DNA of 64,000 bases from Todiramphus chloris collaris (Eukaryota; Chordata; Aves; Coraciiformes; Alcedinidae): positions 3,211,637 through 3,275,636 of the forward strand of contig JANVCC010009742.1 of NCBI GenBank assembly GCA_025345505.1, given 5' to 3'. Below are positions 17,239 to 26,297 of this stretch, piece after piece. How positions within the stretch are numbered: position 1 is the stretch's first letter; every line of letters begins with the position of its first letter. The translations under genes were made by a program, and so were the position numbers. The notes beneath the pieces are model-generated. The model saw only the letters and a list, made by a program, of their open reading frames with translations, did no database searches and was not told the DNA's origin.

Positions 17239-18621
17239 CTAACCAATAATTTTACCCGGGTTCATGATGCCGTTCGGATCGATGGTCCGCTTGATCGTCC
17301 GCATCAGGGAGAGTTTCACCGGGTCGGCCAGCGCCTGCAGTTCCGGCATCTTTTCCAGGCCGATTCCATGCTCGGCGGAGAAGGAGCCGCCCATCTGCCG
17401 CAGGTTGGCATAGACGATGTCCTTGACCGCATCCTTGTGCGGGTTCTCATCTTCGCCGGCCACGCAGATATGCAGATTGCCATCGCCGAGATGGCCGAAG
17501 GCAAAGCCCCTGACATCGGCGCCGAGCGCCACAACGCCGCTGTCGAACTGCCTGAGATAGGCATCCAGATGCTGCAGCGGCACCGAGATGTCGAACCAGT
17601 AGCCATGCGGATAGGCACGGGTGATGACATTGCTGTCTTCGCGGATATTCCAGATGTCGTTCCGTTCCTTGCCGCTCTGGGCGATGATGGCATCGAGCAC
17701 CAGTTCGTTTTCGATGGCAGCGCCAAGCGCCTCTTCCAGCGCTGTTTGTGCGGATTGCTGGTCGAGGCCTTCGGTTTCGACAATGAGATAGACCGGCGCT
17801 GCGGTGAATGCGGTGAGCGATGCGGGACCAAGGGCTTCGACGGCAAGGCTGAAGTAGTTCTGCGCCATGAATTCGGTGCGCAGCAGACGCAGCGCGCGAT
17901 CCTGCCGGAGCGTCTGGAACAGCGACACCGCCGTTGCGGCGGACGGGCAGGCGACAAGTGCGGTGGCGGTAAACCGGTCGACCGGCGCCAGTGCGAGGAC
18001 GGCGCGGGTGACGATGCCGAGCGTGCCTTCCGCGCCGATAAAAAGCTGCTTCAGGTCATATCCCTCATTGCTCTTGGTCACTTCGGCGAGATCGCTCATG
18101 ATGGAGCCGTCGGGCAGGACCACTTCGAGCCCCAGCACGCGCTGGCGCATGACGCCGAGCCGGAATGCTTCCATGCCGCCCGCATTGGTGGAAATCATGC
18201 CGCCAATGGTGGCGCTGCCGCGCGAGGGGATGTCAATGCCGGTGGTAAGGCCGACCTTGGCGGCTTCCTCCTGCAGCGCCTGCAGGGTGACGCCGCTTTC
18301 GACGATGGCGGTTCCCGCCGCCGCTTGCACGGATTCGATCCGGTTGAGCGCAGCCAGCGACAGAATGATTTCGTCCCTCTGCGAGACGGCGCCGCCGGCA
18401 AGGCCGGTGCGCCCGCCATGCGGGACAATGGCGATCCGGTTGTCGTTGCAGAATTTGACGATGGCGCAGACCTGTTCGACATTTCGGGGGATGGCCATCA
18501 GCCCCGCATCGAGATTGTACGGATCGGAGCCCGGATGAATGGCCCGCAAGGCGTCGCCCGTCTTGATTCCGCCCGCGCCGGTTATCGCCTCAAGCGCTGC
18601 TACACTATGGTCTGCAATCAT
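17239..18621 (-). CDS. FAD-linked 2-hydroxyacid dehydrogenase (GlcD/D-lactate dehydrogenase family)
   Basis: A 460-residue flavoprotein with a PCMH-type FAD-binding domain (VPHGGRTGLAGG near 70-80; GIDIPSRGSATIGGMISTNAGG near 128-149) and the FAD-oxidase C-terminal domain (GFAFGHLGDGNLH, MNPGKI at the end). The family oxidises D-lactate, D-2-hydroxyglutarate or glycolate. The iron-sulfur partner subunits (GlcE, GlcF) are absent. The start codon overlaps the permease stop by four bases, so it is the last gene of the transporter operon and may act on the imported compound or its product. Confidence 0.9.
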   Translation of the reverse strand: MIADHSVAALEAITGAGGIKTGDALRAIHPGSDPYNLDAGLMAIPRNVEQVCAIVKFCNDNRIAIVPHGGRTGLAGGAVSQRDEIILSLAALNRIESVQAAAGTAIVESGVTLQALQEEAAKVGLTTGIDIPSRGSATIGGMISTNAGGMEAFRLGVMRQRVLGLEVVLPDGSIMSDLAEVTKSNEGYDLKQLFIGAEGTLGIVTRAVLALAPVDRFTATALVACPSAATAVSLFQTLRQDRALRLLRTEFMAQNYFSLAVEALGPASLTAFTAAPVYLIVETEGLDQQSAQTALEEALGAAIENELVLDAIIAQSGKERNDIWNIREDSNVITRAYPHGYWFDISVPLQHLDAYLRQFDSGVVALGADVRGFAFGHLGDGNLHICVAGEDENPHKDAVKDIVYANLRQMGGSFSAEHGIGLEKMPELQALADPVKLSLMRTIKRTIDPNGIMNPGKIIG

Positions 18622-19430
18622 TTTGTCTCCGATGTCCCGCGCCGTTCGATGAAAATCCTCAGGGCGAGGATGACCGCGGTGACGATGATCAGAAGCACGG
18701 AAATGGCGGCGATGGCAGGATCAATATTGTCGCGCAGGCCCATCCACATCAGGCGCGGCAGGGTAATGGCATTGACGCTGGTGATGAACAGGGTAACGCC
18801 GATCTCCTCCCAGGATAGCACGAAGGACAGCAGCGCCGCCGTGGCGATGCCGAATTTGATGTTGGGGATGATGATGCGGAAGGCGCGGGTGGTAAGGTTC
18901 GCACCGAGGCCGCGGGCGGCGAGATCGATACGCCGGTCCACCTGGAACAGCGCCACGAGGATGAGAACCACGGCAAAGGGCGTGATCATCACCGCATGGG
19001 CCAGCGCCACGCCGATCCACGTGTCATAGCCGATGAAGCTGTTGAAGGCGGAAAGCGTCGTCATGAGGAAATACAGCGTCATGGCCGATACGACGGGTGG
19101 GACGATCAGCGGCAGCAGCACGAAGCCGATGAGCAGCGCGGAAAAGCGCGGCTGGAACATCCAGATGCCGAGGCCGAACAGGGTGGCGAGCACCGTGGCG
19201 ATGGCGCTGGAAAGAATGCCGATGCGCAGGCTGAGCAGCACGCTTTGTCCCCATGCCGGATTGTCGATGAGGGCCTGGTAATGTCGCAGCGACAGCGTGC
19301 CCGTCGGCATCGACAGAAACCGTTGCGGCGTGAACGACACGGGCACGACGGCCAGAAGCGGCATCAGCAGGAACAGCGCGACGGCGGTGGCAATGATCAG
19401 GAGGACGGGACCGGGACGGGATGATTGCAT
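18618..19430 (-). CDS. Polyamine/thiamine-type ABC transporter permease (PotC-like)
   Basis: A 270-residue inner-membrane protein with about six hydrophobic segments and the BPD_transp_1 EAA-type loop (DLAARGLGANLTTRAFRIIIPNI). The second permease of the operon; it starts three bases after the stop of the first permease gene and overlaps the dehydrogenase gene by four bases. The nearest named relatives are PotC and YdcV, but the substrate is not fixed by sequence. Confidence 0.9.
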   Translation of the reverse strand: MQSSRPGPVLLIIATAVALFLLMPLLAVVPVSFTPQRFLSMPTGTLSLRHYQALIDNPAWGQSVLLSLRIGILSSAIATVLATLFGLGIWMFQPRFSALLIGFVLLPLIVPPVVSAMTLYFLMTTLSAFNSFIGYDTWIGVALAHAVMITPFAVVLILVALFQVDRRIDLAARGLGANLTTRAFRIIIPNIKFGIATAALLSFVLSWEEIGVTLFITSVNAITLPRLMWMGLRDNIDPAIAAISVLLIIVTAVILALRIFIERRGTSETK

Positions 19431-19433
19431 GGG

Positions 19434-20264
19434 TCAGCCCACCAGATGCGCGGGTTTGATGAAGCGGCGCATGAGTGCGAGCAGGATGCCGATGAACAGC
19501 ACCAGCACCACGCTGATCGCCGCACCGAGCCCCCAGTCGGGGCTCTGGAAGATCCGCAGATACACCAGTTCTGCCACCATGACGCTGCGGCCGCCGCCGA
19601 GAATGGCCGGGGTGACGAAGAAGCCGAGGGCGAAGACGAAGACGATCAGCGCCGCGCCGATCAGGCCGCCATAGGTCAGCGGCACGAAGACGCTCCAGAA
19701 GATGCGGCTGCGCGATGCGCCCATGCCGCGCGCCGCCAGAAGCACGCGCTCGTCAATGGCGCGCATGGCCGAGGCAATGGGAAAGACCGCGAAGGGAATA
19801 AGAAAATGCGTCATGCCGACGATGACGCCGAACTCGTTGCGGGCCAGCGCCAGCGGTTCGCTGATGATACCGGCCGCCTGCAGCCAGGTGTTGATCAGGC
19901 CGCGATTGGAGAGAAGCGCCAGCCAGCCGAAGGCGCGGGTCAGCACGGAAATCCAGAAGGGCACGAGAATGCAGAATTCCGCCAGCATGCGCTGCACCGG
20001 CGTTCCGCGCACCCAGACATAGGCGATGGCATAGGCCATGACCAGCACGGCGGCGGTGACGATCAGGCAGATGCGCAGTGTGCGTATGAACACGGACTGG
20101 ACGAGCGGATCGGTAAGCACGGCGCGATATTGCCCAAGCCCCGGTTCGGGCAGGGTGACGCTCCATCTGACGACACCGAGAAACGGCACCACATAGGCAA
20201 GCCCGAGAAACAGCAGCAGCGGCGCAAGCAGCAGGATTGTTCGTGATGTCGCCGACTTTCCCAT
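19434..20264 (-). CDS. Polyamine/thiamine-type ABC transporter permease (PotB-like)
   Basis: A 276-residue inner-membrane protein with about six hydrophobic segments and the coupling loop VLLAARGMGASRSRIFWSVFVPL. It pairs with the PotC-like protein to form the channel. A short palindrome (20296-20324) separates it from the substrate-binding gene upstream. Confidence 0.9.
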   Translation of the reverse strand: MGKSATSRTILLLAPLLLFLGLAYVVPFLGVVRWSVTLPEPGLGQYRAVLTDPLVQSVFIRTLRICLIVTAAVLVMAYAIAYVWVRGTPVQRMLAEFCILVPFWISVLTRAFGWLALLSNRGLINTWLQAAGIISEPLALARNEFGVIVGMTHFLIPFAVFPIASAMRAIDERVLLAARGMGASRSRIFWSVFVPLTYGGLIGAALIVFVFALGFFVTPAILGGGRSVMVAELVYLRIFQSPDWGLGAAISVVLVLFIGILLALMRRFIKPAHLVG

Positions 20265-20295
20265 TCAAAATCCCTGTTGCTGTCAAAATGCGGCC

Positions 20296-20324
20296 GGTGA
20301 TCTCCCCCGCAAGGGGAAGATCAC
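20296..20324. repeat. Short RIME-type hairpin inside the transporter operon
   Basis: An imperfect inverted repeat (GGTGATCTCCCC...GGGGAAGATCACC, one base bulged) between the substrate-binding gene and the first permease gene. Hairpins in this position often protect the upstream part of the message, which would favour the binding protein over the permeases. Confidence 0.55.
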
Positions 20325-20334
20325 CAAGCCATGC

Positions 20335-21450
20335 TCAAGCCGAGATGACTTTCGTGTATTCGTCGAAAGCCGAGGCATAGTGTTCGGCATACCATTCCAT
20401 GTTCAGCGGGATCTGCTTGGCCATATTGGCCGGGTCGACGCAGTTGACCCGCTTCTTGTCGGCTGGAATGAGCGCATCGGTGGCCGGATTGGCCGGGCCC
20501 TGTCCGAGCAGTTCGAACATCTGCAGCTGGCGTTCCGGCGTCTGCGCGCTGGCGATGAACTTCATCGCATTGTCCTTGCCGCCGGGATTGTTTTTCATCA
20601 CGGCGAGAGCACCGGGTGAAATCAGGCCCTGATCCCAGACGAATTTGATATTGCCGCCGGAATCCTTTTCGAGCAGTTGCGCGCGGGTCGACCAGATCAG
20701 CGCCATGGAGGCCTCGCCGTCCATGAGCACGGACTGGCTCTCGGCGCCGCCGCCCCAATAGGCCACGACGTTTTCCTTGAAGGCGGCGATCTTGTCATGG
20801 GCGCGCTTCAGGTCGAGCGGGTAGAGTTTTTCCGGCGCCACGCCATCGGCCATCAGCGCCGCTTCCCACATCGCCGAGCCCCATTTGTAGAGGGAGCGCT
20901 TGCCGGGGAATTTCTTCACATCGAAAAAGTCGGCCATCCCCGTTGGCACGTGATCGCCGAATTTCGACGAGTCATAGGCGATGATGTAGGAGAAGAAATA
21001 GGTCGATGCCGCATGATCCCAGCCGAAGCCGGGGCGCATCTTTTTCCTGTCGACAATGGCGTAGTCGATGGGCTCGAGCATGCCCTGCTTGCCCAAGGTG
21101 ATACCGGAGAAGGGATCGATGTCCATCAGGTCCCAGCTGGGCTTGCCGCTCTTGAACTGGGCGGTGATGGCGCCCTCCGTCGGGCCGGAACCGTCCATCT
21201 TGACGGCAATGCCGCTCTCCTTGGTGAAGGGCTGGCCATAGGCCTTGTCATAGGCGGTCATGGCATCGCCGCCCCAGTTGACCAGCACGAGGTCTTTCGC
21301 CTGTGCCAGTGCCCGGTTCGAGCGCATGAGGGCCGGCGCACCCGCCAGCAGCATCGCGGCCATCTGGGTGAAACGGCGGCGGCTGATTTCGCCGCGTTCC
21401 ACCTTTTCAGCCAGTATTTCCAGGCAGTCTTTTTGAAATGCGTGATCCAT
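20335..21450 (-). CDS. Polyamine-type ABC transporter substrate-binding protein, Tat-exported
   Basis: A 371-residue periplasmic binding protein of the PotD/PotF group (SBP_bac_8). The N-terminus carries a twin-arginine signal (SRRRFTQMAAMLLAGAPAL near residues 23-40, cleavage probably after RALA), so it should be exported folded by Tat. The mature start VLVNWGGDAMTAYDKAYGQPF is typical of the group. It follows the ATPase gene by 65 bases. The ligand is unknown; the coupled dehydrogenase hints at an organic acid or amine rather than proving spermidine. Confidence 0.9.
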   Translation of the reverse strand: MDHAFQKDCLEILAEKVERGEISRRRFTQMAAMLLAGAPALMRSNRALAQAKDLVLVNWGGDAMTAYDKAYGQPFTKESGIAVKMDGSGPTEGAITAQFKSGKPSWDLMDIDPFSGITLGKQGMLEPIDYAIVDRKKMRPGFGWDHAASTYFFSYIIAYDSSKFGDHVPTGMADFFDVKKFPGKRSLYKWGSAMWEAALMADGVAPEKLYPLDLKRAHDKIAAFKENVVAYWGGGAESQSVLMDGEASMALIWSTRAQLLEKDSGGNIKFVWDQGLISPGALAVMKNNPGGKDNAMKFIASAQTPERQLQMFELLGQGPANPATDALIPADKKRVNCVDPANMAKQIPLNMEWYAEHYASAFDEYTKVISA

Positions 21451-21515
21451 TGTGTTCCCCTAGGATTGTTATTGTCACATTCCGTATGTCCGGCCCTGTG
21501 GCCGTATGCGTGGTT

Positions 21516-22622
21516 CTAGGTCTGGTGCGGCAGTAAAAACCCCTGTTCTATGGGCCAGGACACCCAGACATCGGCGCGGTGCGCAAAGGGCGGCGTTGCA
21601 ACCGTCGGCATCGACACCGCGATCGATGCGCCGGTGCGGGTTTTCAGGTGATAGCGGGTGACGGCGCCGAGATAGGTCGCGTCCTCGACCCGGCAGGCGA
21701 TGGCATTGTGCCCGGTGTTGTTCGGCGCTGCCGCGATGGTCATATGTTCGGGGCGCACGGCGGCGACGGCTCTTGGCCCGATCTGCGGCTTTGTCCGGGC
21801 AAGCACGATGGTCCTGTCCTCGAACTGCCCGGCCGCCCTGTCGCCATCGAGGCGCAGCGCATCGAGCGGCAGAAGATTGATCTCGCCGAGAAACTCCGCG
21901 ACGAAGCGATTGGCCGGCCGTTCATAGACGTCCTGCGGGCGTCCGACCTGCAAAAGCTCGCCATGGTTGAAAATTGCCACGCGGGAGGACAGAGCGAGGG
22001 CCTCCGACTGGTCATGCGTGACGAAAACAAAGGTCGTGCCGGTTTCCTGATGCAGGCGTTTGACTTCCTCCTGCATCATCTCACGCAAATTCTTGTCGAG
22101 AGCGGAGAAGGGCTCATCCAGCAGCAGCACCGAGGGTTCGAAAGCCAGCGCCCGCGCAAGAGCAACACGCTGCTGCTGGCCGCCGGAGAGTTTTGTCGGC
22201 AGCTTTTTCTCGTGCCCGATGAGGCCGACCCGCTCGACCATCTCGCCGACGCAGCGCTTGATGTCGGCGGCGGAGCGACCGCGCACCTTGAGCGGGAAGG
22301 CAATATTCTGTTCAACCGTCAGGTGCGGGAACAGGGCATAACCCTGGAACACCATGCCGTAGGAGCGGTCTTCGGCCGGCACATCGGTGATATCCCGGCC
22401 ATCCATCATCAGGCGGCCTTCACTCGGCGCGGTAAAGCCGGCGAGAATCATCAGGAATGTGGTTTTTCCCGATCCGGAAGGACCGAGAAGGGTGAGAAAC
22501 TCGCCGCGTCCGATGTCGAGCGACAAATCCTTCAGCGCACGGAATGCACCGAACGTCTTGCCAATGGAAACAGCCTTGATCTCGGCGGCTTTCGCATCGC
22601 CCAGTTGCATGCGTTGAGGCAT
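21516..22622 (-). CDS. Polyamine-type ABC transporter ATP-binding protein (PotA-like)
   Basis: A 368-residue ATPase: Walker A GPSGSGKTT, signature LSGGQQQRVALARAL, Walker B LLLDEPFSALD, switch His in FVTHDQSEALALS, then a C-terminal TOBE domain (GPRAVAAVRPEHM). First gene of the leftward operon ATPase, binding protein, two permeases, dehydrogenase. The ATG at 22622 has GAGG seven bases upstream and is preferred over an open frame extending to 22682. A palindrome at 22704-22720 lies about 80 bases upstream. Confidence 0.91.
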   Translation of the reverse strand: MPQRMQLGDAKAAEIKAVSIGKTFGAFRALKDLSLDIGRGEFLTLLGPSGSGKTTFLMILAGFTAPSEGRLMMDGRDITDVPAEDRSYGMVFQGYALFPHLTVEQNIAFPLKVRGRSAADIKRCVGEMVERVGLIGHEKKLPTKLSGGQQQRVALARALAFEPSVLLLDEPFSALDKNLREMMQEEVKRLHQETGTTFVFVTHDQSEALALSSRVAIFNHGELLQVGRPQDVYERPANRFVAEFLGEINLLPLDALRLDGDRAAGQFEDRTIVLARTKPQIGPRAVAAVRPEHMTIAAAPNNTGHNAIACRVEDATYLGAVTRYHLKTRTGASIAVSMPTVATPPFAHRADVWVSWPIEQGFLLPHQT

Positions 22623-22703
22623 TGATTGACCTCTTTCCCCTTCTTTTCGGGAAAGCCTAGGCACAATCTCCGGTGACGACAATTGAAATATATTGCCGCG
22701 ATA

Positions 22704-22720
22704 CGTGAATGAAATTCACG
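22704..22720. promoter_or_regulatory. Candidate LysR operator upstream of the PotA-like operon
   Basis: Perfect palindrome CGTGAAT-GAA-ATTCACG. It lies between the LysR gene stop and the ATPase start. A near-match with the same GTGAAT-N3-ATT core is at 23661-23679, in front of the LysR gene and the amidohydrolase gene. Confidence 0.55.
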
Positions 22721-22748
22721 CCAGCATGAGCAGATGTTATTCCTGACC

Positions 22749-23639
22749 TCATGCGTTGCGCGTTTGCGACAGGCGCGATTTCAGCCATTCCGTGAACGCC
22801 AGCTGGGCCGGATGCTCGATCTTGGCGAAATCCGTGACGAGAAAATACGACTTCGGCGACTTGATGCTGAGGTCGAACGGACGGATGAGTTGACCTGCCT
22901 TCATGGCTTTGCGGCAGGTGAGCTCATCGCCCATCGCAACGCCCTGCGCCGTGATGGCGGCGGAATAGACAAGGTTCATGTCGGAAAAGATGATGCCGCG
23001 CTCCGAATCCGGGTTCTCGACATTGGCCAGCGCCATCCAGCGGGTCCAGTCCTCGAAATCGCCCAGATGCAGCAGCGGCGCGCGCAACAGGTCTCTTGGC
23101 TCGGCAATGCCGCCGATCTTGTTGAGCAGCACCGGGCTGCACAGCGGCGTGAATTCCACCTCGCACAGCAGTTCCACAGCGCGGTTCGGCCAGTTGCCGT
23201 CACCGAAGGCTATAAAAATATCGACGGTGGAATCAGTCACGTCGTCGAGCTTGCGCGGCGTGACGATGCGCAGCGCGACATCGGGATATTTCTCCTGAAA
23301 CTCGGCGATATGGGTGCACAGCCACAGCGACGCGAAGCCCGCCGTCGAACTCACGCACAATGATCCGCCGACACCCGCCGGGCTCTGCCGGCCGCCGGCA
23401 TCGTCGATGACGATCAGCGCCTTGCGCACGTCATTGGCATATTTGCGGCCGCGCGGCGTGAGCGCAACGCCCTTGCCGTCACGTTGCAGGAGTTCGAAGC
23501 CGAGATCGCGCTCCAAGAGGCGCAGCTGATGGCTGACCGCGCTGCGGGTGAGATGCAGCTCTTCCGCCGCACGCCAGACGCTGCCGTGCCTGGCAAAACT
23601 CTCGAGCGACCGCAGGGCCTGTGTGGAAGGAATGCGCAT
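22749..23639 (-). CDS. LysR-family transcriptional regulator (GcvA-like)
   Basis: A 296-residue regulator. The winged helix-turn-helix is at about residues 8-65 (RSLESFARHGSVWRAAEELHLTRSAVSHQLRLLE), followed by a LysR substrate-binding domain (SLCVSSTAGFASLWL onward). The start at 23639 (MRIPSTQALRSL) fits the GcvA-like N-terminus; the open frame continues upstream without a sensible start. It is next to the leftward transporter operon and divergent from the amidohydrolase gene at 23750, and shared palindromes suggest that it controls both. Confidence 0.9.
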   Translation of the reverse strand: MRIPSTQALRSLESFARHGSVWRAAEELHLTRSAVSHQLRLLERDLGFELLQRDGKGVALTPRGRKYANDVRKALIVIDDAGGRQSPAGVGGSLCVSSTAGFASLWLCTHIAEFQEKYPDVALRIVTPRKLDDVTDSTVDIFIAFGDGNWPNRAVELLCEVEFTPLCSPVLLNKIGGIAEPRDLLRAPLLHLGDFEDWTRWMALANVENPDSERGIIFSDMNLVYSAAITAQGVAMGDELTCRKAMKAGQLIRPFDLSIKSPKSYFLVTDFAKIEHPAQLAFTEWLKSRLSQTRNA

Positions 23640-23660
23640 GAATGGAATTCCGGTTGATGA

Positions 23661-23679
23661 GGTGAATAGAATTTGCACG
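23661..23679. promoter_or_regulatory. Candidate LysR operator between the LysR and amidohydrolase genes
   Basis: GGTGAATAGAATTTGCACG, an imperfect palindrome sharing GTGAAT-N3-ATT with 22704-22720. It sits about 20 bases before the LysR start and 70 bases before the divergent gene at 23750, the normal place for autoregulation plus control of the neighbour. Confidence 0.4.
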
Positions 23680-23749
23680 TTTTGAAAAAACATATCACTT
23701 TTTGTCCCGCCTTCCAGATGATTATCTCGCCGCAACGGGGAGATGGATC

Positions 23750-25336
23750 GTGATCACGGCAGCAGGAAGCACAGCGCTGGATTTTGTCGACGCGCATCAG
23801 GCCGACCTGTCGGCATGGACGCGCACCATTTTCGATTTCGGCGAAACAGCCTGGCGCGAATATCAGTCGGCGGAATGGTATGTGGCGCTGCTGCGCCGCG
23901 AGGGTTTTGACGTCGAGGTCGGCTCGGGCGGCATGCCCACGGCATTCTGCGCGCACTGGACCAACAGGGCTGGAATGACAGGCAAATCCCCTGTCATCGG
24001 CATGTATGCGGAATATGACGCCGTCCCCGGCAACTGCCAGGATGCGGCAACGGTCAAACGGCCAAGACCCGGCTTGAACGAGCATGCGGGCGGCCACACG
24101 GACCCGCATTCGGGGCTCGGCATTTCCAGTCTCGGCGGGCTGCTGGCAACAAAGGCCGCCATGCAGAAGCACGGCATTGCGGGCACGCTGCGCTTCACCG
24201 GCGAACCCGCCGAAAAAGTGCGGGGCTCGAAACCCATCCATGCCGCCAAGGGCTACTATGACGGGCTGGACGGAATGATCTCGTTCCATCCGTTCTACAT
24301 GCTGCCGCTGTGCAATACGGTGCGCTGGGAGACCCACTGCGGCGCTGCCTATTCGATGATCTACCGCTTTGTCTGCGACCAGCCGGAGGGTTGGGGGCTC
24401 AGCGACGGTGCGCCGATCCCGCAATCCCACTCGGCGGTGCGCGCCCCCGGCGCCAACGATGCGCTGATGATGATGTACATGGCCTCGAAGGCGCTGCGCG
24501 ATTCCATGCTGCCGCATCAGGGCGGCTGGTCGATCAGCGAGGCGATCCTGACGGCGGGGCAGGCGACGGCCGACAATCTTCCCGCCGGGCTTGCGGAAAT
24601 CCAGTACATGATGCGCGTGCCTGACATCGCCATGGCCGAGCGCGTCACCGCCGTGCTCGACCGCAACGCCGAGCACGCTGCCGCCATGACCGGCTGCCGG
24701 GTGGAGCGGCACTGGGTGTGCAAGTCGCGGCCCGGTCTTGCCAACCATGCCATGGCTGAAGTGACCTGGGATGCCCTGCAGACCGCCGGTGCGCCGCGCT
24801 GGAACGAGGCGGCAAAGGCGGTTGCGCGGGAGATTCAGGTGAATGCCGGGATCGATGCGATGCAGGACCCGTTTCTCGATGAATGCGAGGCATTGATCGC
24901 GCCTGTGGAAGCTGAGGCGATCCTGCGCCGCGACCTGCCACCATCGCAGATCAATTCTACCTCCGACGATTATACCGACATGACATGGCACGCGCCGACC
25001 GTACGGTTCTACGTGGCGCGGCCCGCTTTGAAGGCACCGAAAGGGTTTGCCTATCCGGGCTGGGTGATGAATGCGCTCGGCGGTATCCCTGCAACGATCG
25101 ATCCGATGGTGCTGACAGCCGCCAGGACGGTGGCGCTGACGGCCCTGCGCCTGCTTGAGGATGGCGAGGCGAGGGACAAGGCAAAGGACGAATTCATCCG
25201 GCGCACCGGCGGCGGAATTGGCGGGTCAAACTGGATCGCACCGCTATGCGACTACGAGCCGCCGATTCATTTCCGCTGGCCGGAATATGTGACCACTGCA
25301 CGCGGGCGGGACTGGTGGATACCCACGCGCCCCTGA
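23750..25336 (+). CDS. M20-family metallo-amidohydrolase (AbgB-like)
   Basis: A 528-residue peptidase/amidohydrolase of the M20 (AbgB, PaaJ-like amidohydrolase) type. Putative metal-site segments are MYAEYDAVPG, NEHAGGHTDPHSGLG, FTGEPAEKVRG and a late SDDYTDMTWHAP. AbgB cleaves p-aminobenzoyl-glutamate; other M20 members cleave N-acyl, peptide or N-carbamoyl bonds of amino acids. The GTG at 23750 has GGGGAGA eight bases upstream; a TTG at 23702 lacks a ribosome site. First gene of a plus-strand operon with a DDAH-fold enzyme (15 bases later) and an aldehyde dehydrogenase, so the substrate is probably a conjugated arginine or a ureido/guanidino acid. Confidence 0.85.
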   Translation: MITAAGSTALDFVDAHQADLSAWTRTIFDFGETAWREYQSAEWYVALLRREGFDVEVGSGGMPTAFCAHWTNRAGMTGKSPVIGMYAEYDAVPGNCQDAATVKRPRPGLNEHAGGHTDPHSGLGISSLGGLLATKAAMQKHGIAGTLRFTGEPAEKVRGSKPIHAAKGYYDGLDGMISFHPFYMLPLCNTVRWETHCGAAYSMIYRFVCDQPEGWGLSDGAPIPQSHSAVRAPGANDALMMMYMASKALRDSMLPHQGGWSISEAILTAGQATADNLPAGLAEIQYMMRVPDIAMAERVTAVLDRNAEHAAAMTGCRVERHWVCKSRPGLANHAMAEVTWDALQTAGAPRWNEAAKAVAREIQVNAGIDAMQDPFLDECEALIAPVEAEAILRRDLPPSQINSTSDDYTDMTWHAPTVRFYVARPALKAPKGFAYPGWVMNALGGIPATIDPMVLTAARTVALTALRLLEDGEARDKAKDEFIRRTGGGIGGSNWIAPLCDYEPPIHFRWPEYVTTARGRDWWIPTRP

Positions 25337-25351
25337 CAAGGAGACGGACCA

Positions 25352-26287
25352 ATGACACGCCATGAACAGGGCTTTGACAATGATGCTTTCACGCTGAAGC
25401 GCCGCAATCCGAACGGCGGTACACAACCGCTGAAAGGCTGGGGCTTTCGCAACGAAACCGACCCGCTGACCGATGTGCTTTTGGGCTCCCCTGCCTTTCT
25501 GCGCCACATGGCGACAAGCTCGCTGTCACGCAAGCATCTGCGCGAGGCGCCGTGCAACATTCAGACCGCACAGGCCCAGCACAAGGAACTGGTCGCCGCC
25601 TATGAGCATTTCGGTGTGAAGATCCACTGGCATGAGCCCGAACCGGAACTGCCGATGCAGGTCTATTCCCGCGATTCCAGCGTCATGACGCCCTATGGCG
25701 CCATCATCACCGCCATGGCCAACTGGTGGCGGCGCGGCGAAAACTATGCCGCGATCCGCACCTATGAAAAGCTTGGCATTCCGATCTATGACATGGTGAC
25801 CGCCGGCACCTTCGAGGGCGGTGATTTCAACGTGATCGAGGAGGGCTGCGTCCTCATCGGCTGCGGCGGTGCCCGCACGCAGGAAGAGGGCGCGCGGCAG
25901 GTGGAGGAATGGTTCCGGCGGGAAGGCTGGGAGACACGTCTTGCCTTCATCGACGAGTATTACGTGCATATCGACCTGATGGTGGTGCCGATTGCGCCGA
26001 AACTGACCGCCGTGTGCCTCGCCTGCACCGAGCCGGGCATTGTCGACTGGCTGAAAGCCAAGGGCCACGAGATCATCGATGTGCCGTTTCAGGATACGAT
26101 GAATCTCGGCTGCAATTTCATGGCGCTGGGCAGGGACCGGATCATCGCGCCGTCGTCGAGCAAGACGCTGATCGACAAGCTGCGCGCGCGCGGATTCGAG
26201 GTGGCTGCGGTGGATATGAGCGAGATTTCCAAAACCGGCGGCGGCATTCACTGCATGGCACAGGCGCTGGTGCGCTCGGCGGGGTGA
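25352..26287 (+). CDS. DDAH/arginine-deiminase-fold guanidino hydrolase 1
   Basis: A 311-residue member of the amidinotransferase/dimethylarginine dimethylaminohydrolase superfamily. The fold uses a Cys-His-acid triad to attack a guanidino carbon. Visible: substrate-site YSRDSSVMTPYGA, EGGDFNVI near 155, His in YYVHIDLM near 206, and the C-terminal nucleophile Cys301 in GGGIHCMAQAL. It could release ammonia from arginine-like substrates (iminohydrolase), or dimethylamine from dimethylarginine. It is only about 20% like the second enzyme at 31444 by eye, so the two probably differ in substrate. AAGGAGA precedes the ATG at 25352. Confidence 0.85.
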   Translation: MTRHEQGFDNDAFTLKRRNPNGGTQPLKGWGFRNETDPLTDVLLGSPAFLRHMATSSLSRKHLREAPCNIQTAQAQHKELVAAYEHFGVKIHWHEPEPELPMQVYSRDSSVMTPYGAIITAMANWWRRGENYAAIRTYEKLGIPIYDMVTAGTFEGGDFNVIEEGCVLIGCGGARTQEEGARQVEEWFRREGWETRLAFIDEYYVHIDLMVVPIAPKLTAVCLACTEPGIVDWLKAKGHEIIDVPFQDTMNLGCNFMALGRDRIIAPSSSKTLIDKLRARGFEVAAVDMSEISKTGGGIHCMAQALVRSAG

Positions 26288-26297
26288 GAGTGGTTTT

